From contig NZ_JACRTF010000001.1 of NCBI RefSeq assembly GCF_014385165.1, positions 3,658,001 to 3,722,000 of the forward strand: DNA of 64,000 bases, in the 5' to 3' direction. A program made the translations under genes and the position numbers. Shown here piece after piece: positions 24,416-34,900 of the stretch (position 1 is the first letter of the stretch; every line of letters begins with the position of its first letter). The DNA is from Jilunia laotingensis (GTDB lineage Bacteria; Bacteroidota; Bacteroidia; Bacteroidales; Bacteroidaceae). Under the pieces are notes generated by a model. It saw only the letters and a program-made list of their open reading frames with translations. It had not been told where the DNA came from and did not search any database.

Positions 24416-25909
24416 ATGGCAAAAGAACTGAAAGACCTTACCAAACGTAGCGAGAACTATTCGCAGTGGTATAATGATTTGGTGGTAAAAGCCGATTTGG
24501 CAGAACAGTCGGCTGTGCGTGGATGTATGGTGATCAAACCTTACGGATACGCTATTTGGGAGAAGATGCAACGTCAGCTGGATGATATGTTTAAGGAAAC
24601 CGGTCACGTCAATGCTTACTTCCCGCTTTTAATCCCGAAATCTTTTCTCAGCCGTGAGGCAGAACATGTAGAGGGCTTTGCTAAGGAATGTGCAGTGGTA
24701 ACCCATCACCGCTTGAAAAACTCTCCTGATGGTAAAGGGGTCGTGGTCGATCCGGAAGCCAAACTTGAAGAGGAGCTTATTATTCGTCCGACTTCGGAGA
24801 CAATCATCTGGAATACTTATAAGAATTGGATCAACTCTTATCGCGATCTGCCTATCTTGTGCAATCAATGGGCCAATGTGATGCGTTGGGAAATGCGTAC
24901 CCGTCTTTTCCTACGTACTGCCGAATTCTTGTGGCAAGAAGGTCATACGGCACATGCCACCCGTGAGGAAGCGGAAGCGGAAGCTGTACGTATGTTGAAT
25001 GTATATGCCGAGTTTGCAGAAAAATACATGGCTGTCCCGGTTGTAAAAGGAGTGAAGTCTGCAAATGAACGTTTTGCGGGTGCGCTCGATACTTATACCA
25101 TCGAGGCTATGATGCAGGATGGAAAAGCTTTACAAAGCGGTACGTCTCATTTCCTAGGACAGAACTTTGCCAAGGCATTCGATGTGCAGTTCGTGAATAA
25201 AGAAAATAAAATGGAATATGTATGGGCTACTTCATGGGGCGTTTCTACTCGCCTGATGGGTGCTTTGATCATGACTCATTCCGATGACAACGGGTTGGTA
25301 TTGCCTCCACATCTGGCTCCGATTCAGGTGGTTATCGTCCCTATCTATAAGAGCGAAGAACAGTTGAAACAGATCGATACTAAAGTTGAAGGTATTGTTG
25401 CCAAACTAAAAGCATTGGGTATTTCTGTGAAATATGACAATGCCGATAACAAACGTCCGGGCTTTAAATTCGCTGATTATGAGCTGAAGGGGGTACCTGT
25501 GCGTCTTGTTATGGGTGGTCGCGATTTGGAAAACAATACGATGGAGGTTATGCGCCGTGACACGTTGGAGAAAGAAACGATTTCTTGCGAGGGCATTGAA
25601 ACATACGTCCAGAAGTTACTTGAAGATATTCAGGCTAATATTTACCGGAAAGCTTTGAATCACCGTCAATCACTGACCAAGAGTGTGGATACTTACGAAG
25701 AATTCAAAGAGGAGATCGAAAAAGGCGGCTTTATTCTCGCTCACTGGGACGGTACGACTGAAACGGAGGAGAAGATTAAGGAAGAAACCAAGGCTACCAT
25801 CCGTTGTATTCCGTTCGAATCGATGGTGGAAGGCGATAAAGAACCGGGTAAATGTATGGTTACCGGGAAACCTTCTGCTTGCAGGGTGATATTTGCACGT
25901 TCTTATTAA
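24416..25909 (+). CDS. proS: Prolyl-tRNA synthetase (archaeal/eukaryotic type)
   Basis: The 497-residue class II synthetase charges tRNA-Pro. Motif 1/2 regions are visible ([50 protein letters not shown]), motif 3 with [16 protein letters not shown] and [19 protein letters not shown], an anticodon-binding domain (about 290-395), and a C-terminal zinc-binding-like domain ending in aromatic Tyr. There is no editing insertion between motifs 2 and 3, as expected for the short archaeal form. It stands alone with its own promoter. Confidence 0.96.
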   Translation: MAKELKDLTKRSENYSQWYNDLVVKADLAEQSAVRGCMVIKPYGYAIWEKMQRQLDDMFKETGHVNAYFPLLIPKSFLSREAEHVEGFAKECAVVTHHRLKNSPDGKGVVVDPEAKLEEELIIRPTSETIIWNTYKNWINSYRDLPILCNQWANVMRWEMRTRLFLRTAEFLWQEGHTAHATREEAEAEAVRMLNVYAEFAEKYMAVPVVKGVKSANERFAGALDTYTIEAMMQDGKALQSGTSHFLGQNFAKAFDVQFVNKENKMEYVWATSWGVSTRLMGALIMTHSDDNGLVLPPHLAPIQVVIVPIYKSEEQLKQIDTKVEGIVAKLKALGISVKYDNADNKRPGFKFADYELKGVPVRLVMGGRDLENNTMEVMRRDTLEKETISCEGIETYVQKLLEDIQANIYRKALNHRQSLTKSVDTYEEFKEEIEKGGFILAHWDGTTETEEKIKEETKATIRCIPFESMVEGDKEPGKCMVTGKPSACRVIFARSY

Positions 25910-25996
25910 ACAGTCTTTTGTAAAGGTTACATTTATGTTTGGTACTTAATAACTGAAGTAATCTTTTAGGATTGGGAAACATCACATAGAAAAGAT

Positions 25997-26044
25997 AATC
26001 CCCGGATTTGCCTCTGTAATAGTGTTGAGGAAAATCCGGGGATT
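25997..26044. terminator. Bidirectional terminator between proS and bfr
   Basis: AATCCCCGGATTT (25997-26009) and AAATCCGGGGATT (26032-26044) are perfect complements. The hairpin lies between convergent genes and could serve both. Confidence 0.75.
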
Positions 26045-26124
26045 GTTATATTCTTCAAAGTTGTTAAAAACTATCTTTTATTTTCTTTTTTCTGATAAAG
26101 ACAGTATGAATTAACAGGATTGAT

Positions 26125-26631
26125 TTATTCTGCAGCCGGAATACCTGCTGAAACCACTTTGCTACGTTCGATAGATTGTAATGCCAGATAATTATCTCCG
26201 AATTTTGCCAAGTTATCAATTTCTGTTTCAAATCTGTCGAGATGTTCTTCTTCCTGAACAACCAGATTCTCGAATACTTTCTTTGTGGCAGAGTCAGCGT
26301 GTTGCGCACATTCGTTTGCCCATTTATTATAATCCTCCACGCTACCGCTTTCCATTTCTACTGCTTTTTCAAGCATCGCTTTTACATCGTGAATTTTCTC
26401 TACGGGTTCAGAACACTTCATTTCTACTTCGCCTTTCAGAAATAGAATACGTTCTGCCAAAAGCTCTACGTGCATCATTTCCGTAATAGCCGTACGCTTG
26501 AAGTAGTTGGAAAGAAGATCGTAACCCATATCGTCAAGGCGGAAATGAAAATACATGTACTGATTGACAGCGGTCATTTCATCGGCAACTGCTTTGTTGA
26601 GCAGTTCAATGCTTTTTTCTCTTTTAATCAT
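26125..26631 (-). CDS. bfr: Bacterioferritin
   Basis: The 168-residue four-helix protein stores iron in a 24-mer cage. The diiron (ferroxidase) ligands are at the expected sites: Glu18, Glu51 and His54 (ITEMMHVE), a Glu in MESGSVEDYNKW and EEEHLD for the last helix pair. Met52, the haem ligand of classic bacterioferritins, is present, so it may bind haem between subunits. It is monocistronic and convergent with proS. A haem-free ferritin is a possible alternative. Confidence 0.9.
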   Translation of the reverse strand: MIKREKSIELLNKAVADEMTAVNQYMYFHFRLDDMGYDLLSNYFKRTAITEMMHVELLAERILFLKGEVEMKCSEPVEKIHDVKAMLEKAVEMESGSVEDYNKWANECAQHADSATKKVFENLVVQEEEHLDRFETEIDNLAKFGDNYLALQSIERSKVVSAGIPAAE

Positions 26632-26788
26632 CGTTTCTAAAACTTTTTTAGTGAATATTCGGTTAATTCAGTGCGGTAAAGTTAATGAAAATATCGAAAA
26701 ATAATAGAGTGATTTCAACTTTATTTCAGAAAGTATCGGTTTCTTTGTATGTAATATTATTGAATAACCTCCAAAATAATGAAGTGAT

Positions 26789-27466
26789 ATGAAGATATTA
26801 ATTGTTGAAGACGAGCCTTCGTTACGCGAACTTATACAACGTTCATTGGAAAAAGAACGTTACGTGGTGGAAGTAGCGGGTGATTTTATATCTGCTCTTC
26901 GTAAAATTGAAGATTATGATTATGATTGCGTCTTATTGGATATCATGTTGCCCGACGGCAGTGGGCTCGATCTGCTTGAGAAGCTGAAAGATATGCATAA
27001 ACGGGAAAATGTAATTATCATTTCCGCCAAGGATTCTTTGGAAGACAAGGTGTTAGGATTGGAATTAGGGGCCGATGATTATCTGCCGAAACCTTTTCAC
27101 CTGGCGGAATTGAATGCACGGATTAAGAGTGTGATCCGTCGTCAGCATAATGATGGAGAAATGGATATTCGTTTGGGCAATATCCGTGTGATTCCGGACA
27201 AGTTTCAGGTATTGGTCGATGAAAAAGAGATAGAACTCAACCGGAAGGAATACAATATTCTTCTCTATTTCATCAATCGCCCCGGCCGGTTGGTCAACAA
27301 AACAACCCTTGCCGAATCGGTTTGGGGAGATCATATCGACCAGGTGGACAATTTTGACTTTATCTATGCCCAGATAAAGAATCTTCGTAAAAAATTGAAA
27401 GATGCCGGGGCAACCGCAGAGCTTAAAGCTGTATATGGTTTTGGTTACAAAATGGTTGAGGAGTAG
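26789..27466 (+). CDS. OmpR/PhoB-family response regulator
   Basis: The 225-residue protein has a receiver domain (1-115) with acidic DE at 8-9, the phosphoacceptor Asp51 (VLLDIMLPDGSG) and the Lys in DDYLPKPFHL. A winged-helix DNA-binding domain follows (about 128-225, LNRKEYNILLYFINRPGRLV). It starts 157 bases from the divergent bfr gene and is followed after 6 bases by its sensor kinase. The two exported PepSY-like genes downstream are likely targets or partners. Confidence 0.93.
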   Translation: MKILIVEDEPSLRELIQRSLEKERYVVEVAGDFISALRKIEDYDYDCVLLDIMLPDGSGLDLLEKLKDMHKRENVIIISAKDSLEDKVLGLELGADDYLPKPFHLAELNARIKSVIRRQHNDGEMDIRLGNIRVIPDKFQVLVDEKEIELNRKEYNILLYFINRPGRLVNKTTLAESVWGDHIDQVDNFDFIYAQIKNLRKKLKDAGATAELKAVYGFGYKMVEE

Positions 27467-27472
27467 AAGCGT

Positions 27473-28747
27473 ATGAAATTGATTTACCGGATTATTATTC
27501 GCATCTCTCTTCTTTTGACCCTCGTATTGGGAGTCTGGGCTTTCTTTTTCTATATGGCTATGATGGATGAGATAAACGATGAAGTGGACGATTCCTTGGA
27601 AGATTACTCGGAAACAATTATCATCCGGGCACTTGCGGGAGAAGAACTGCCATCCAAAAACAGTGGGTCGAACAATCAGTATTTCCTAAGGGAGGTTACG
27701 TCCGATTATGCTGATATACATGAGGATATCGTTTATAAAGATTCTATGGTATATATAGTAGAGAAAGAGGAAACGGAACCTGCACGTATTCTTACGACTA
27801 TTTTCAGAGATGACAACGGGCATTATTACGAGTTGACGGTTTCTACTCCCAGTATTGAGAAGAAGGATTTAATTGATGCTATCCGCGATTGGATGCTATT
27901 TCTTTATGTAGCATTGTTGCTTGTGATTATTGTTGTGAATGTGTGGGTGTTTCAGAGGAATATGCGTCCGTTGTACGTTTTGTTGCATTGGCTTGATAAA
28001 TATAGAATCGGTCAGCCGAACAGCCCTTTAAAAAACGATACTAAAGTGACAGAGTTTCGTAAACTGAACGATGCAGTCAGAAAGAATACGGAACGTAGCG
28101 AGCAAATGTTTGAACAACAAAAACAATTCATCGGGAATGCTTCTCATGAAATGCAAACTCCTCTTGCCATCTGCCAGAACCGCCTGGAGATGTTAATGGA
28201 TGATGATGCGCTTAACGAAACGCAATTGGAGGAACTGATAAAGACTCACCAGACATTGGAACATATCAGTAAACTGAATAAATCGCTGTTATTACTTTCA
28301 AAGATCGATAATGGCCAGTTTACGGAGACTAAGGAATTGGAATTGAATTCGATACTCAAAGATTATCTGGATGATTATAAGGAGGTGTATGCTTATCGGA
28401 ATATCAGGACGGAAGTGGCTGAAAAGGGCACATTCCGTATCCGGATGAATGAGTCGCTTGCTATTGTATTGGTTACTAATCTGTTGAAGAACTCATTCGT
28501 ACACAATGTAGAGGGGGGACATATTCAAATAGAGGTGACATCTCAACACTTTGTTTTCCGTAATACCGGGATAAATCAGCCATTGGACGAAAAGCGCATA
28601 TTCGAAAGATTTTATCAGGGTGATAAAAAAGAAGGTTCTACCGGATTGGGACTCGCCATAGTCGATTCTATTTGCCGGTTACAGCACATCGGCCTTAAAT
28701 ATTACTTTAAGGATGGGGAACATTCCTTTGAGATATCAGAAAAATAA
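27473..28747 (+). CDS. Sensor histidine kinase
   Basis: The 424-residue kinase has a span at about 8-30, a periplasmic sensor of about 108 residues, a second span at 141-160, a short linker in place of a clear HAMP domain, the HisKA helix with His225 (GNASHEMQTPLAICQN), and a HATPase domain with N box LVTNLLKNSFVHN and G box GSTGLGLAIVDSI. The acidic periplasmic part (EINDEVDDSLEDYSE) might sense cations or envelope proteins. It pairs with the upstream response regulator. Confidence 0.93.
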   Translation: MKLIYRIIIRISLLLTLVLGVWAFFFYMAMMDEINDEVDDSLEDYSETIIIRALAGEELPSKNSGSNNQYFLREVTSDYADIHEDIVYKDSMVYIVEKEETEPARILTTIFRDDNGHYYELTVSTPSIEKKDLIDAIRDWMLFLYVALLLVIIVVNVWVFQRNMRPLYVLLHWLDKYRIGQPNSPLKNDTKVTEFRKLNDAVRKNTERSEQMFEQQKQFIGNASHEMQTPLAICQNRLEMLMDDDALNETQLEELIKTHQTLEHISKLNKSLLLLSKIDNGQFTETKELELNSILKDYLDDYKEVYAYRNIRTEVAEKGTFRIRMNESLAIVLVTNLLKNSFVHNVEGGHIQIEVTSQHFVFRNTGINQPLDEKRIFERFYQGDKKEGSTGLGLAIVDSICRLQHIGLKYYFKDGEHSFEISEK

Positions 28748-28790
28748 TTCAAAATGTAGGAAATTTCAAATTCTTTTCAGTTTCATCTCT

Positions 28791-28798
28791 CATCTTTG
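28791..28798 (+). promoter_or_regulatory. Possible promoter of the PepSY-like gene pair
   Basis: CATCTTTG differs from TAnnTTTG at one position and lies about 73 bases before the first PepSY-like gene, after the kinase stop. Confidence 0.35.
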
Positions 28799-28871
28799 CA
28801 TCATAAATAAAGGACCTGTTTAAAAAAAGGTTTGGATTGATAAGATAGAAATAATATTAAAAACAATGATT

Positions 28872-29309
28872 ATGAAAAAGTTAATTCTTTTATTAGTTTG
28901 TTTGTTTACCATCCAGTCTGTAGTCCGGGCTGATGATGATAAACCAGTAAAAATAGATCAGTTGCCTCAGGCGGCACAGCAATTTATAAAGACACATTTT
29001 GCAGATAGCAAGGTGGCTATGGCCAAGATGGAAAGTGATTGGTTCGATAAGAACTATGATGTCATTTTCACCAATGGCAATAAAGTGGAGTTTGATAAAC
29101 GAGGCAATTGGAAAGAGGTGAACTGCAAATACAGTTCGGTTCCGGTTGATGTTATCCCTTCTGCTATTCAGAAGTATGTTGCTGAAAACTACCCCGATGC
29201 TCAGGTTATTAAGATTGAACGGGATAAGAAAGATTATGAAATAAAACTTTCCAATAAATGGGAATTGAAGTTTGACTTGCAATTTAATTTGATCGATATT
29301 GATAAATAA
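28872..29309 (+). CDS. Exported PepSY-like protein (DUF2874/PF11396 type)
   Basis: The 145-residue periplasmic protein has a signal peptide (MKKLILLLVCLFTIQSVVRA) and two PepSY-like repeats: residues about 28-85 (QLPQAAQQFIKTHFADSKV, FDKRGNWKEVNC) and 90-145 (VIPSAIQKYVAENYPDAQVI, ELKFDLQFNLIDID). Such repeats are common in Bacteroides proteins next to two-component systems and may modulate sensor activity. An ATG six bases upstream (28866) could also be the start. It is followed after 12 bases by a larger lipoprotein of the same family. Confidence 0.85.
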   Translation: MKKLILLLVCLFTIQSVVRADDDKPVKIDQLPQAAQQFIKTHFADSKVAMAKMESDWFDKNYDVIFTNGNKVEFDKRGNWKEVNCKYSSVPVDVIPSAIQKYVAENYPDAQVIKIERDKKDYEIKLSNKWELKFDLQFNLIDIDK

Positions 29310-29321
29310 AAGCTGAAGACT

Positions 29322-30173
29322 ATGAAATTGAAAATTTATTCGGCCTTGATGGCTTTAATGTGTGTGATTGGTTTGCAAAGCTGTAGTGATGACGATAACC
29401 AGCCTGCTGTACCTCAGGAAGCTCAACGTGCATTTGCTGAAAAGTATCCTTCGGCAACGCAGGTAGAGTGGGAGACGAAATCCGGATATTATGTTGCCGA
29501 TTTTCACGATAACTCATATGAGGCTTCTGCTTGGTTCAGCCCTGACGGTGTATGGCATATGACTGAAACAGATATCCCTTTTGCCGGTTTGCCCGAACTT
29601 GTGAAATCTGCTTTCGAGCAGAGCGAGTACATGTCTTGGACTGTAGATGATGTGGATAAATTGGAACGCCCGGATATGGAAACCATATATATAATTGAAG
29701 TAGAAAAGAAATCTCAAGGTTCCGAACAAGAGATGGACTTGTATTACTCCGCGGAAGGGATTCTGATAAAGGCAGTTGCTGATATGGACGGTGGAAATGA
29801 TCATGAGGATCTTCTGCCTTCTCAATTGCCGGAGATCATTCTTGCTTTCATTAATGAGAAATACCCTGGTTCCCGTCTGGTAGAGACAGATATGGAGCAT
29901 GGCATGATTGAAGTTGAAATTATTCATGACAACCTAAGTAAAGATGTCCTGTTCGATAAGGATAATAATTGGGTGTCTACTTCATGGGATATTCACCGTA
30001 GTGATCTTCCGGCTACAATAACACAGGCATTGGCCGAATCACAATATAGTGCTTATACTATTGACGATGCAGAATATTTTGAAACTCCTCAAGGCAACTA
30101 CTATCTGTTGGAATTGGAACAGGGAGAGGCAGAGGTAAAGGTAAAGATCGATCCGAGCGGAAAGTTCATCTGA
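29322..30173 (+). CDS. PepSY-like lipoprotein, probably surface exposed
   Basis: The 283-residue lipoprotein has a lipobox LQSC (Cys21) followed by SDDDN, matching the acidic surface-export signal of Bacteroides lipoproteins. Several PepSY-like units follow, marked by AQRAFAEKYPSATQVEWE, LPELVKSAFEQSEYMSWTV, LPEIILAFINEKYPGSRLVE and ATITQALAESQYSAYTIDD. It is in line with the two-component genes and the smaller PepSY-like gene. The ligand or partner is unknown. Confidence 0.85.
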   Translation: MKLKIYSALMALMCVIGLQSCSDDDNQPAVPQEAQRAFAEKYPSATQVEWETKSGYYVADFHDNSYEASAWFSPDGVWHMTETDIPFAGLPELVKSAFEQSEYMSWTVDDVDKLERPDMETIYIIEVEKKSQGSEQEMDLYYSAEGILIKAVADMDGGNDHEDLLPSQLPEIILAFINEKYPGSRLVETDMEHGMIEVEIIHDNLSKDVLFDKDNNWVSTSWDIHRSDLPATITQALAESQYSAYTIDDAEYFETPQGNYYLLELEQGEAEVKVKIDPSGKFI

Positions 30174-30207
30174 TTTTTACCATACGGAGAAATAGTTAGA
30201 TCAAATT

Positions 30208-30250
30208 ACTTAATTAGTATTTTAACAGTGCTTTAAAGTACTAATTAAGT
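30208..30250. repeat. 12-bp perfect inverted repeat, AT-rich hairpin
   Basis: ACTTAATTAGTA (30208-30219) is complementary to TACTAATTAAGT (30239-30250). It sits between the PepSY-like lipoprotein gene and the terminator below, and may be part of the transcript end. Confidence 0.6.
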
Positions 30251-30260
30251 ATGTGTTAAG

Positions 30261-30297
30261 AACGTACTTTTGCATACAAAAAGGTACGTTTTTATTA
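30261..30297 (+). terminator. Rho-independent terminator after the PepSY-like genes
   Basis: AACGTACTTTT pairs with AAAAGGTACGTT with one bulge, and is followed by TTTTATTATTT. Confidence 0.75.
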
Positions 30298-30323
30298 TTT
30301 GATAATAGAATGGATAGAATTCT

Positions 30324-30352
30324 TTTGTATTGGGGATAAACATTTATCTTTG
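30324..30352 (+). promoter_or_regulatory. Promoter of the YccF-family gene
   Basis: TTTG (30324-30327) and TATCTTTG (30345-30352) are 17 bases apart, a near-ideal Bacteroidota promoter. The ATG follows 29 bases later. Confidence 0.75.
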
Positions 30353-30381
30353 TAGGCAAATTAATTCTTAATATTGAAAGT

Positions 30382-30756
30382 ATGAATCTTTTTATGAATA
30401 TATTGTGGCTTCTTTTGGGAGGTATATTTATGGCTGTTGAATATCTGATATCCAGCCTTTTGATGATGATTACCATTATCGGTATCCCTTTCGGAATACA
30501 GACCTTGAAAATGGCTTCGTTAGCATTATGTCCGTTTGGAAAAGAGGTGAGGAGCTGTCCGGATTCAGGGGGATGTCTGAGTGTCTTGATGAATATCTTA
30601 TGGATTTTTCTGGGAGGCATATGGATCAGTCTTTCGCACTTAGCCTTTGGTGTTCTTTTAAGTATCACTATCATCGGGCTACCTTTCGGCATACAACATT
30701 TCAAATTGGCAGGTTTGGCATTGACTCCCTTCGGTAAAGAGATTGTAAGCAAATAA
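30382..30756 (+). CDS. YccF-family inner-membrane protein
   Basis: The 124-residue protein contains two similar halves, each with NILWLLLGG-type span, an ITIIGIPFG / ITIIGLPFGIQ motif and a closing ALCPFGKEV / ALTPFGKEI. This duplicated block defines the YccF family. It is predicted to have four spans and no large soluble part. The biological role is not established. It stands alone with its own promoter. Confidence 0.88.
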   Translation: MNLFMNILWLLLGGIFMAVEYLISSLLMMITIIGIPFGIQTLKMASLALCPFGKEVRSCPDSGGCLSVLMNILWIFLGGIWISLSHLAFGVLLSITIIGLPFGIQHFKLAGLALTPFGKEIVSK

Positions 30757-30875
30757 GGTATGCAATATTGCAATGATTTGTCCGAACAGGACGTACGGAC
30801 TGTTACAATATATGTAATGTCCCTTTACATATATTCATAGAGGGCATTACATATATTGGTATTTCCTTTACAAAA

Positions 30876-31403
30876 TTACTTTAAGGCATTTAGTATTTCC
30901 GGCATCATAGTCCAAATAGTGTTCTCATCCTGTGCGGTGTAGAAATTTCCGTCTACTTGTGATTCGGCATCTGTAGCTTCGCCATTCTGAATAGCCGGTT
31001 TGGCAAGTGGATGCACTGCCAGTTTTTTACCTTTTGTGATTCCTGCAAAATCGAATAACATGGCTCCGGCACAATGTCCGATCATGATTTTTCCTTTTTC
31101 TCCGAATGTCTTGATTACTTCCATCAGATCAAGGTTGTATTGCTTGCCGGCATTATCCTTAAATACCGGAACGGCATCTCCACATGCAAAAACAAGGGCA
31201 TCGTAGTCATCCACATGACCTTTCAGGTTCGCAATTACATCATCTGCGAGCAGTGTAATGCCTGAATTTGTTTTGATTTCTTTTGTTTCAGCCACTGCAA
31301 ATACTTTGTAAGGGATATGATTTTCGAAAAATGCTTCCAAATATTGGAACAAACCGCATCCGTTAACAGGATTGACAGCTAAAACAGCTACTTTCTTTGC
31401 CAT
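30876..31403 (-). CDS. DJ-1/PfpI superfamily protein (ElbB-like)
   Basis: The 175-residue protein has a glutamine-amidotransferase-like fold with the nucleophile elbow IMIGHCAGAMLF (Cys111), and VFACGDAVPV for the acidic partner. The opening VAVLAVNPVNGCGLFQYLEA recalls ElbB/YajL-like members that act on glyoxal adducts or as chaperones; the activity here is unproven. The start at MAKKVAVLAV (31403) is preferred over 31427 because family proteins begin directly with the first strand. It is divergent from an HxlR regulator 166 bases away. Confidence 0.82.
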   Translation of the reverse strand: MAKKVAVLAVNPVNGCGLFQYLEAFFENHIPYKVFAVAETKEIKTNSGITLLADDVIANLKGHVDDYDALVFACGDAVPVFKDNAGKQYNLDLMEVIKTFGEKGKIMIGHCAGAMLFDFAGITKGKKLAVHPLAKPAIQNGEATDAESQVDGNFYTAQDENTIWTMMPEILNALK

Positions 31404-31569
31404 AACTTTAATTATTAAATGAAACAATAGTTATTATTAGTAAGTTTATTACTTTTGTATCGGCAAATATAGATTAGTTGATTTATATAAACAAGAACGT
31501 ACCTCGGAATAAGGAACTTACGTGGAAGTAACCATTGCTGAGAGTCAACAGAATAGTAAAGCTTAAAAA

Positions 31570-31917
31570 ATGAAAAATTTTCATCCTACAGGAAATTGTC
31601 CCGTCAGGGATGTGTTGAGCAGGCTTGGTGATAAGTGGTCAATGCTTGTACTCATTACGTTGAATGCAAATGGAACCATGCGTTTTAGTGATATACATAA
31701 ATGCATTGAAGATATATCACAGCGCATGTTGGCCGTTACTCTGCGTATACTTGAAACAGACGGCTTAGTGGAAAGAAAGGCTTATGCGGAAGTTCCTCCG
31801 CGCGTGGAATATCATCTGACAGAGATAGGGCAGAGCCTCATACCGCATATTGAAGCGCTTGTCGGATGGGCTTTGGAGAATATGCAGGTTATTTTAAAGA
31901 ATAGAGATGCGAGTTGA
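31570..31917 (+). CDS. HxlR-family winged-helix transcriptional regulator
   Basis: The 115-residue regulator has the family opening CPVRDVLSRLGDKWSMLVLI with Cys9, the wing/recognition region MRFSDIHKCIEDISQRMLAVTLRILETDGLVERK, here split as SQRMLAVTLRILE, and YHLTEIGQSLIPHIEAL. HxlR proteins respond to aldehydes, quinones or redox stress through the conserved Cys and usually control a divergent neighbour, which here is the DJ-1-like gene. The 3' end overlaps the convergent tamB gene by 24 bases. Confidence 0.9.
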   Translation: MKNFHPTGNCPVRDVLSRLGDKWSMLVLITLNANGTMRFSDIHKCIEDISQRMLAVTLRILETDGLVERKAYAEVPPRVEYHLTEIGQSLIPHIEALVGWALENMQVILKNRDAS

Positions 31918-34900
31918 CATGTGTTTGGTGTCGGGCGAACGTTGCCTTTTAGCTTTTGACTGTGCGCTGTTGGTTCCGATGGAATCGCGTTTTTGGACTT
32001 CTTGTTGCTTTTCTTGTTCTTTTTCCAATTTCCTTTTCAAGTTTTTAAGTTTCCATTTATTCCAGAAAAGTAAGTCGTTCCATTTGTTGAAATCTTTTTT
32101 GAAGAGGATACCGATGCCTTGGGTCGTTAGGTTCGTCTTTGTGTAATACCGGTCGTTGGTTTCGTTATAAGCCTTAAGACGTACGTCCCCTGAACGTGTC
32201 AGTAACCATTCTGCTTCGAAATCTCCTACAAAGTTGGTATTTGCCATCGGGTTGTCCCTATATCCGAAATTACCATTGATCAAAAGTCGGTTATTGAGCA
32301 ACTGACCGGATAGTATGCCTTCTACTTCCATATCAGTCCAACCTTTTTCACCCGTACTGAGATTGGTACCGATATTCCAGTTATTGTTGTCGATGATTTG
32401 TGATAACATATTGTTCAGTTGTCCGGAGAGGGTAGATGACAATACGGAAGACATCATATCGGAGCTTTGACGTTCTCCGGTATTGTTTTCCATATAAAAC
32501 TTTCCGATACCCAACAAATAAAGTATCTGCATGTTCATCTGCTCGTCCGTGCTGATATAATTTCGTACCAATGCCTGGACTTCGTCCCGTTCGTTAGGCA
32601 GTTCAATGCCTAGTTTTATGGTTGGACGGAGCAGGATACCGGAAAGGTTCATCATACAGTTTACCCGTACATTAGGTTGTTGGACAATCGTCGAAGCATC
32701 GGGAATCAAATCGTTCAATGAAGCTGAAGGCACTGTATAAGAAGCTTGTATGTCCAAGGTAGCATCTAGCGGAGGCCCGTTGAAAGTGATGGTACTTCCG
32801 TCTTTGATGATAAAATCCTTACGGATCACTTCCTGCAAGCTGAATTTATAGATACCTTGTTGGATTCGGTAATTTCCGAACATCTTGACATCTCCTTTGT
32901 TATAGAATTCCGTACGGATGTTTCCCGACCCGCGCCCGCTGATATAATCACCAGCTATGGGATCCATGATGATCTTCATCGTTGCATCCGGGGTTGCATC
33001 TACCAGTAGATTTAGGCGGATGTCTGTTTTCGATTCTTTTTCTTCTTCTTTTTGCCGGGCTTGCTCATAATAGGATAATATTTGTACCGAGTCTTGTATG
33101 ATACGCCGGGGAGTTTTATCGACAAACCTGATAAACTGATTGTTGGTTGCTTGAGCTACCGCACCGATACTATATGTAAAACTCGTATTGCGGTTGGTCG
33201 TCAGTGCAACGTTTGCATCCAATCCATCCTGTGCATTACCGGACAACGATGCATTTCCCGTAGCGTATACCGTACCATAAAAAGGGAAATCGGGAGACTC
33301 TTGGGTGTTCATCACCAACATATTGTTGACCTGTATGTCGAATTGGTATTTTATGTTCTTAAAATGTTCATAGTGCAAGTAGCCGTTCATCCGTCCTTGA
33401 TGTCCTTCCAGATCAGCTATGCGTATGTGATCGAACGTGATGCCCTCCGGTGCCAGCCGTATGGTATCTTTGATGGCGAACGAAGTATTAAGAATGTCGA
33501 ATTTCATGGAAGCATCGGTCATTACAGCACCATCCAGTGTAAGTCCTTTGAATTTGCCATAAAAGTGTACTTTGCCTGTGGCACGTCCGTTGACATCTTG
33601 TACGATAGAGCGCATGTAATGTTCCAGAAACTGAATGTTAAGATTCTCCGCATTGATATTCAGATCGAGTCCGCTGGTTGGCTTTATGGGATAAATGATA
33701 CCTTCGACATGAGTTTTGGCGAAGTCTTTTTCATGTATATGTGCGTCGAGGTAGATGCCTTTTTTATCATTATCCCATGCTCCATAAACGTTCAGATCAC
33801 CCAACAAGGCATTGTTCAACTTGAAATTACGGATGAAAAGGCGTGCGTCCAGTCCTGGTTTCTTTAGTATGCCGCTGGCATAGGCCATGCCTGTGGCGTC
33901 ACCTTCAAAGTTTACATCATCGGAAATGCGTGCGATATCGAAGACATACCCGATATTAATATCTTTCAGGTTTACTTTTACGGTGTCTGCAGGATTGTCC
34001 GATATGCGTCCGTTGATGCGGATATAACGGTCACGATGGCTAAAATAGAAGTCATTAACATCGATTTTTCCCGAATCCACTACAACTTGTGAAGGATGGA
34101 TCTGCCAAAGCGTGTCATTCAGTATGACATCTGTCGGTTTGACGTCCACGATAGCTTTAAGAAGTGGCTTTTCTCCTTCTGTGCGCAGGAATTGTGCTAC
34201 AGCAGCTAATTGACCGCTATAGGTAATGGCCGAATTATTACCCCAGTTTATTCTTGTATTCAGCTGATCGTCCTTTGCTTGCACATCCAGGGAGATATTG
34301 ACAGCCCCGTTCTTTTTCAAGTTAGTGAACCGGATTTTAGCTTTAAGCTGATCGGTTACATTCTCGCAGAGCAATAAGCCGGATTCGATATAGTTCTGCT
34401 TGTATTGTAAGCGTGGAAAATATCCCTCAGCTTGAACACGTTGCATACGGTCATTGACGTAGCCTTTGACGGTGGAATGGGTATAAACCGTTAAAGGTAT
34501 ATTAAAGATAGTAGATAAAAAGTCAGTATTATATATATGTATGTCGAAACTAAAGTTATTGTCTGTTTCGATTGTTTTCTTGCCCGGTAAGATGAGTGAT
34601 GGAACATATCTTCGCATTATATTCAGCATGCTGACGGGTAATGTGTGATACAGGAATCGTCCTTCTATATTGGCTGTCAGGAACTCCGAAGTTAATGAAA
34701 GGCGGTTGGTTCCGTCTTGTCGTGTGGCAGTCACATGCAGGTTATCCATAAAGTATTTCTTCTCCGGGGCAGTGAATAATAGGCTGTCCACATTGATCTC
34801 GCCTATCATCTGGTCGATGGAGCCGCCTTTAAAGTCTGCTTTCAGTTTTACGGAAATTTCCGTGTCTTCATATTTAGGTGTAAGATTCAAATCGTGAGGG

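Noticed and set aside
33082..33867. 261-codon plus-strand ORF inside tamB
   Set aside because: Antisense to a well-supported beta-rich TamB frame; composition (Ile/Val/Tyr/Cys-rich, no domain) fits a reverse-strand shadow.
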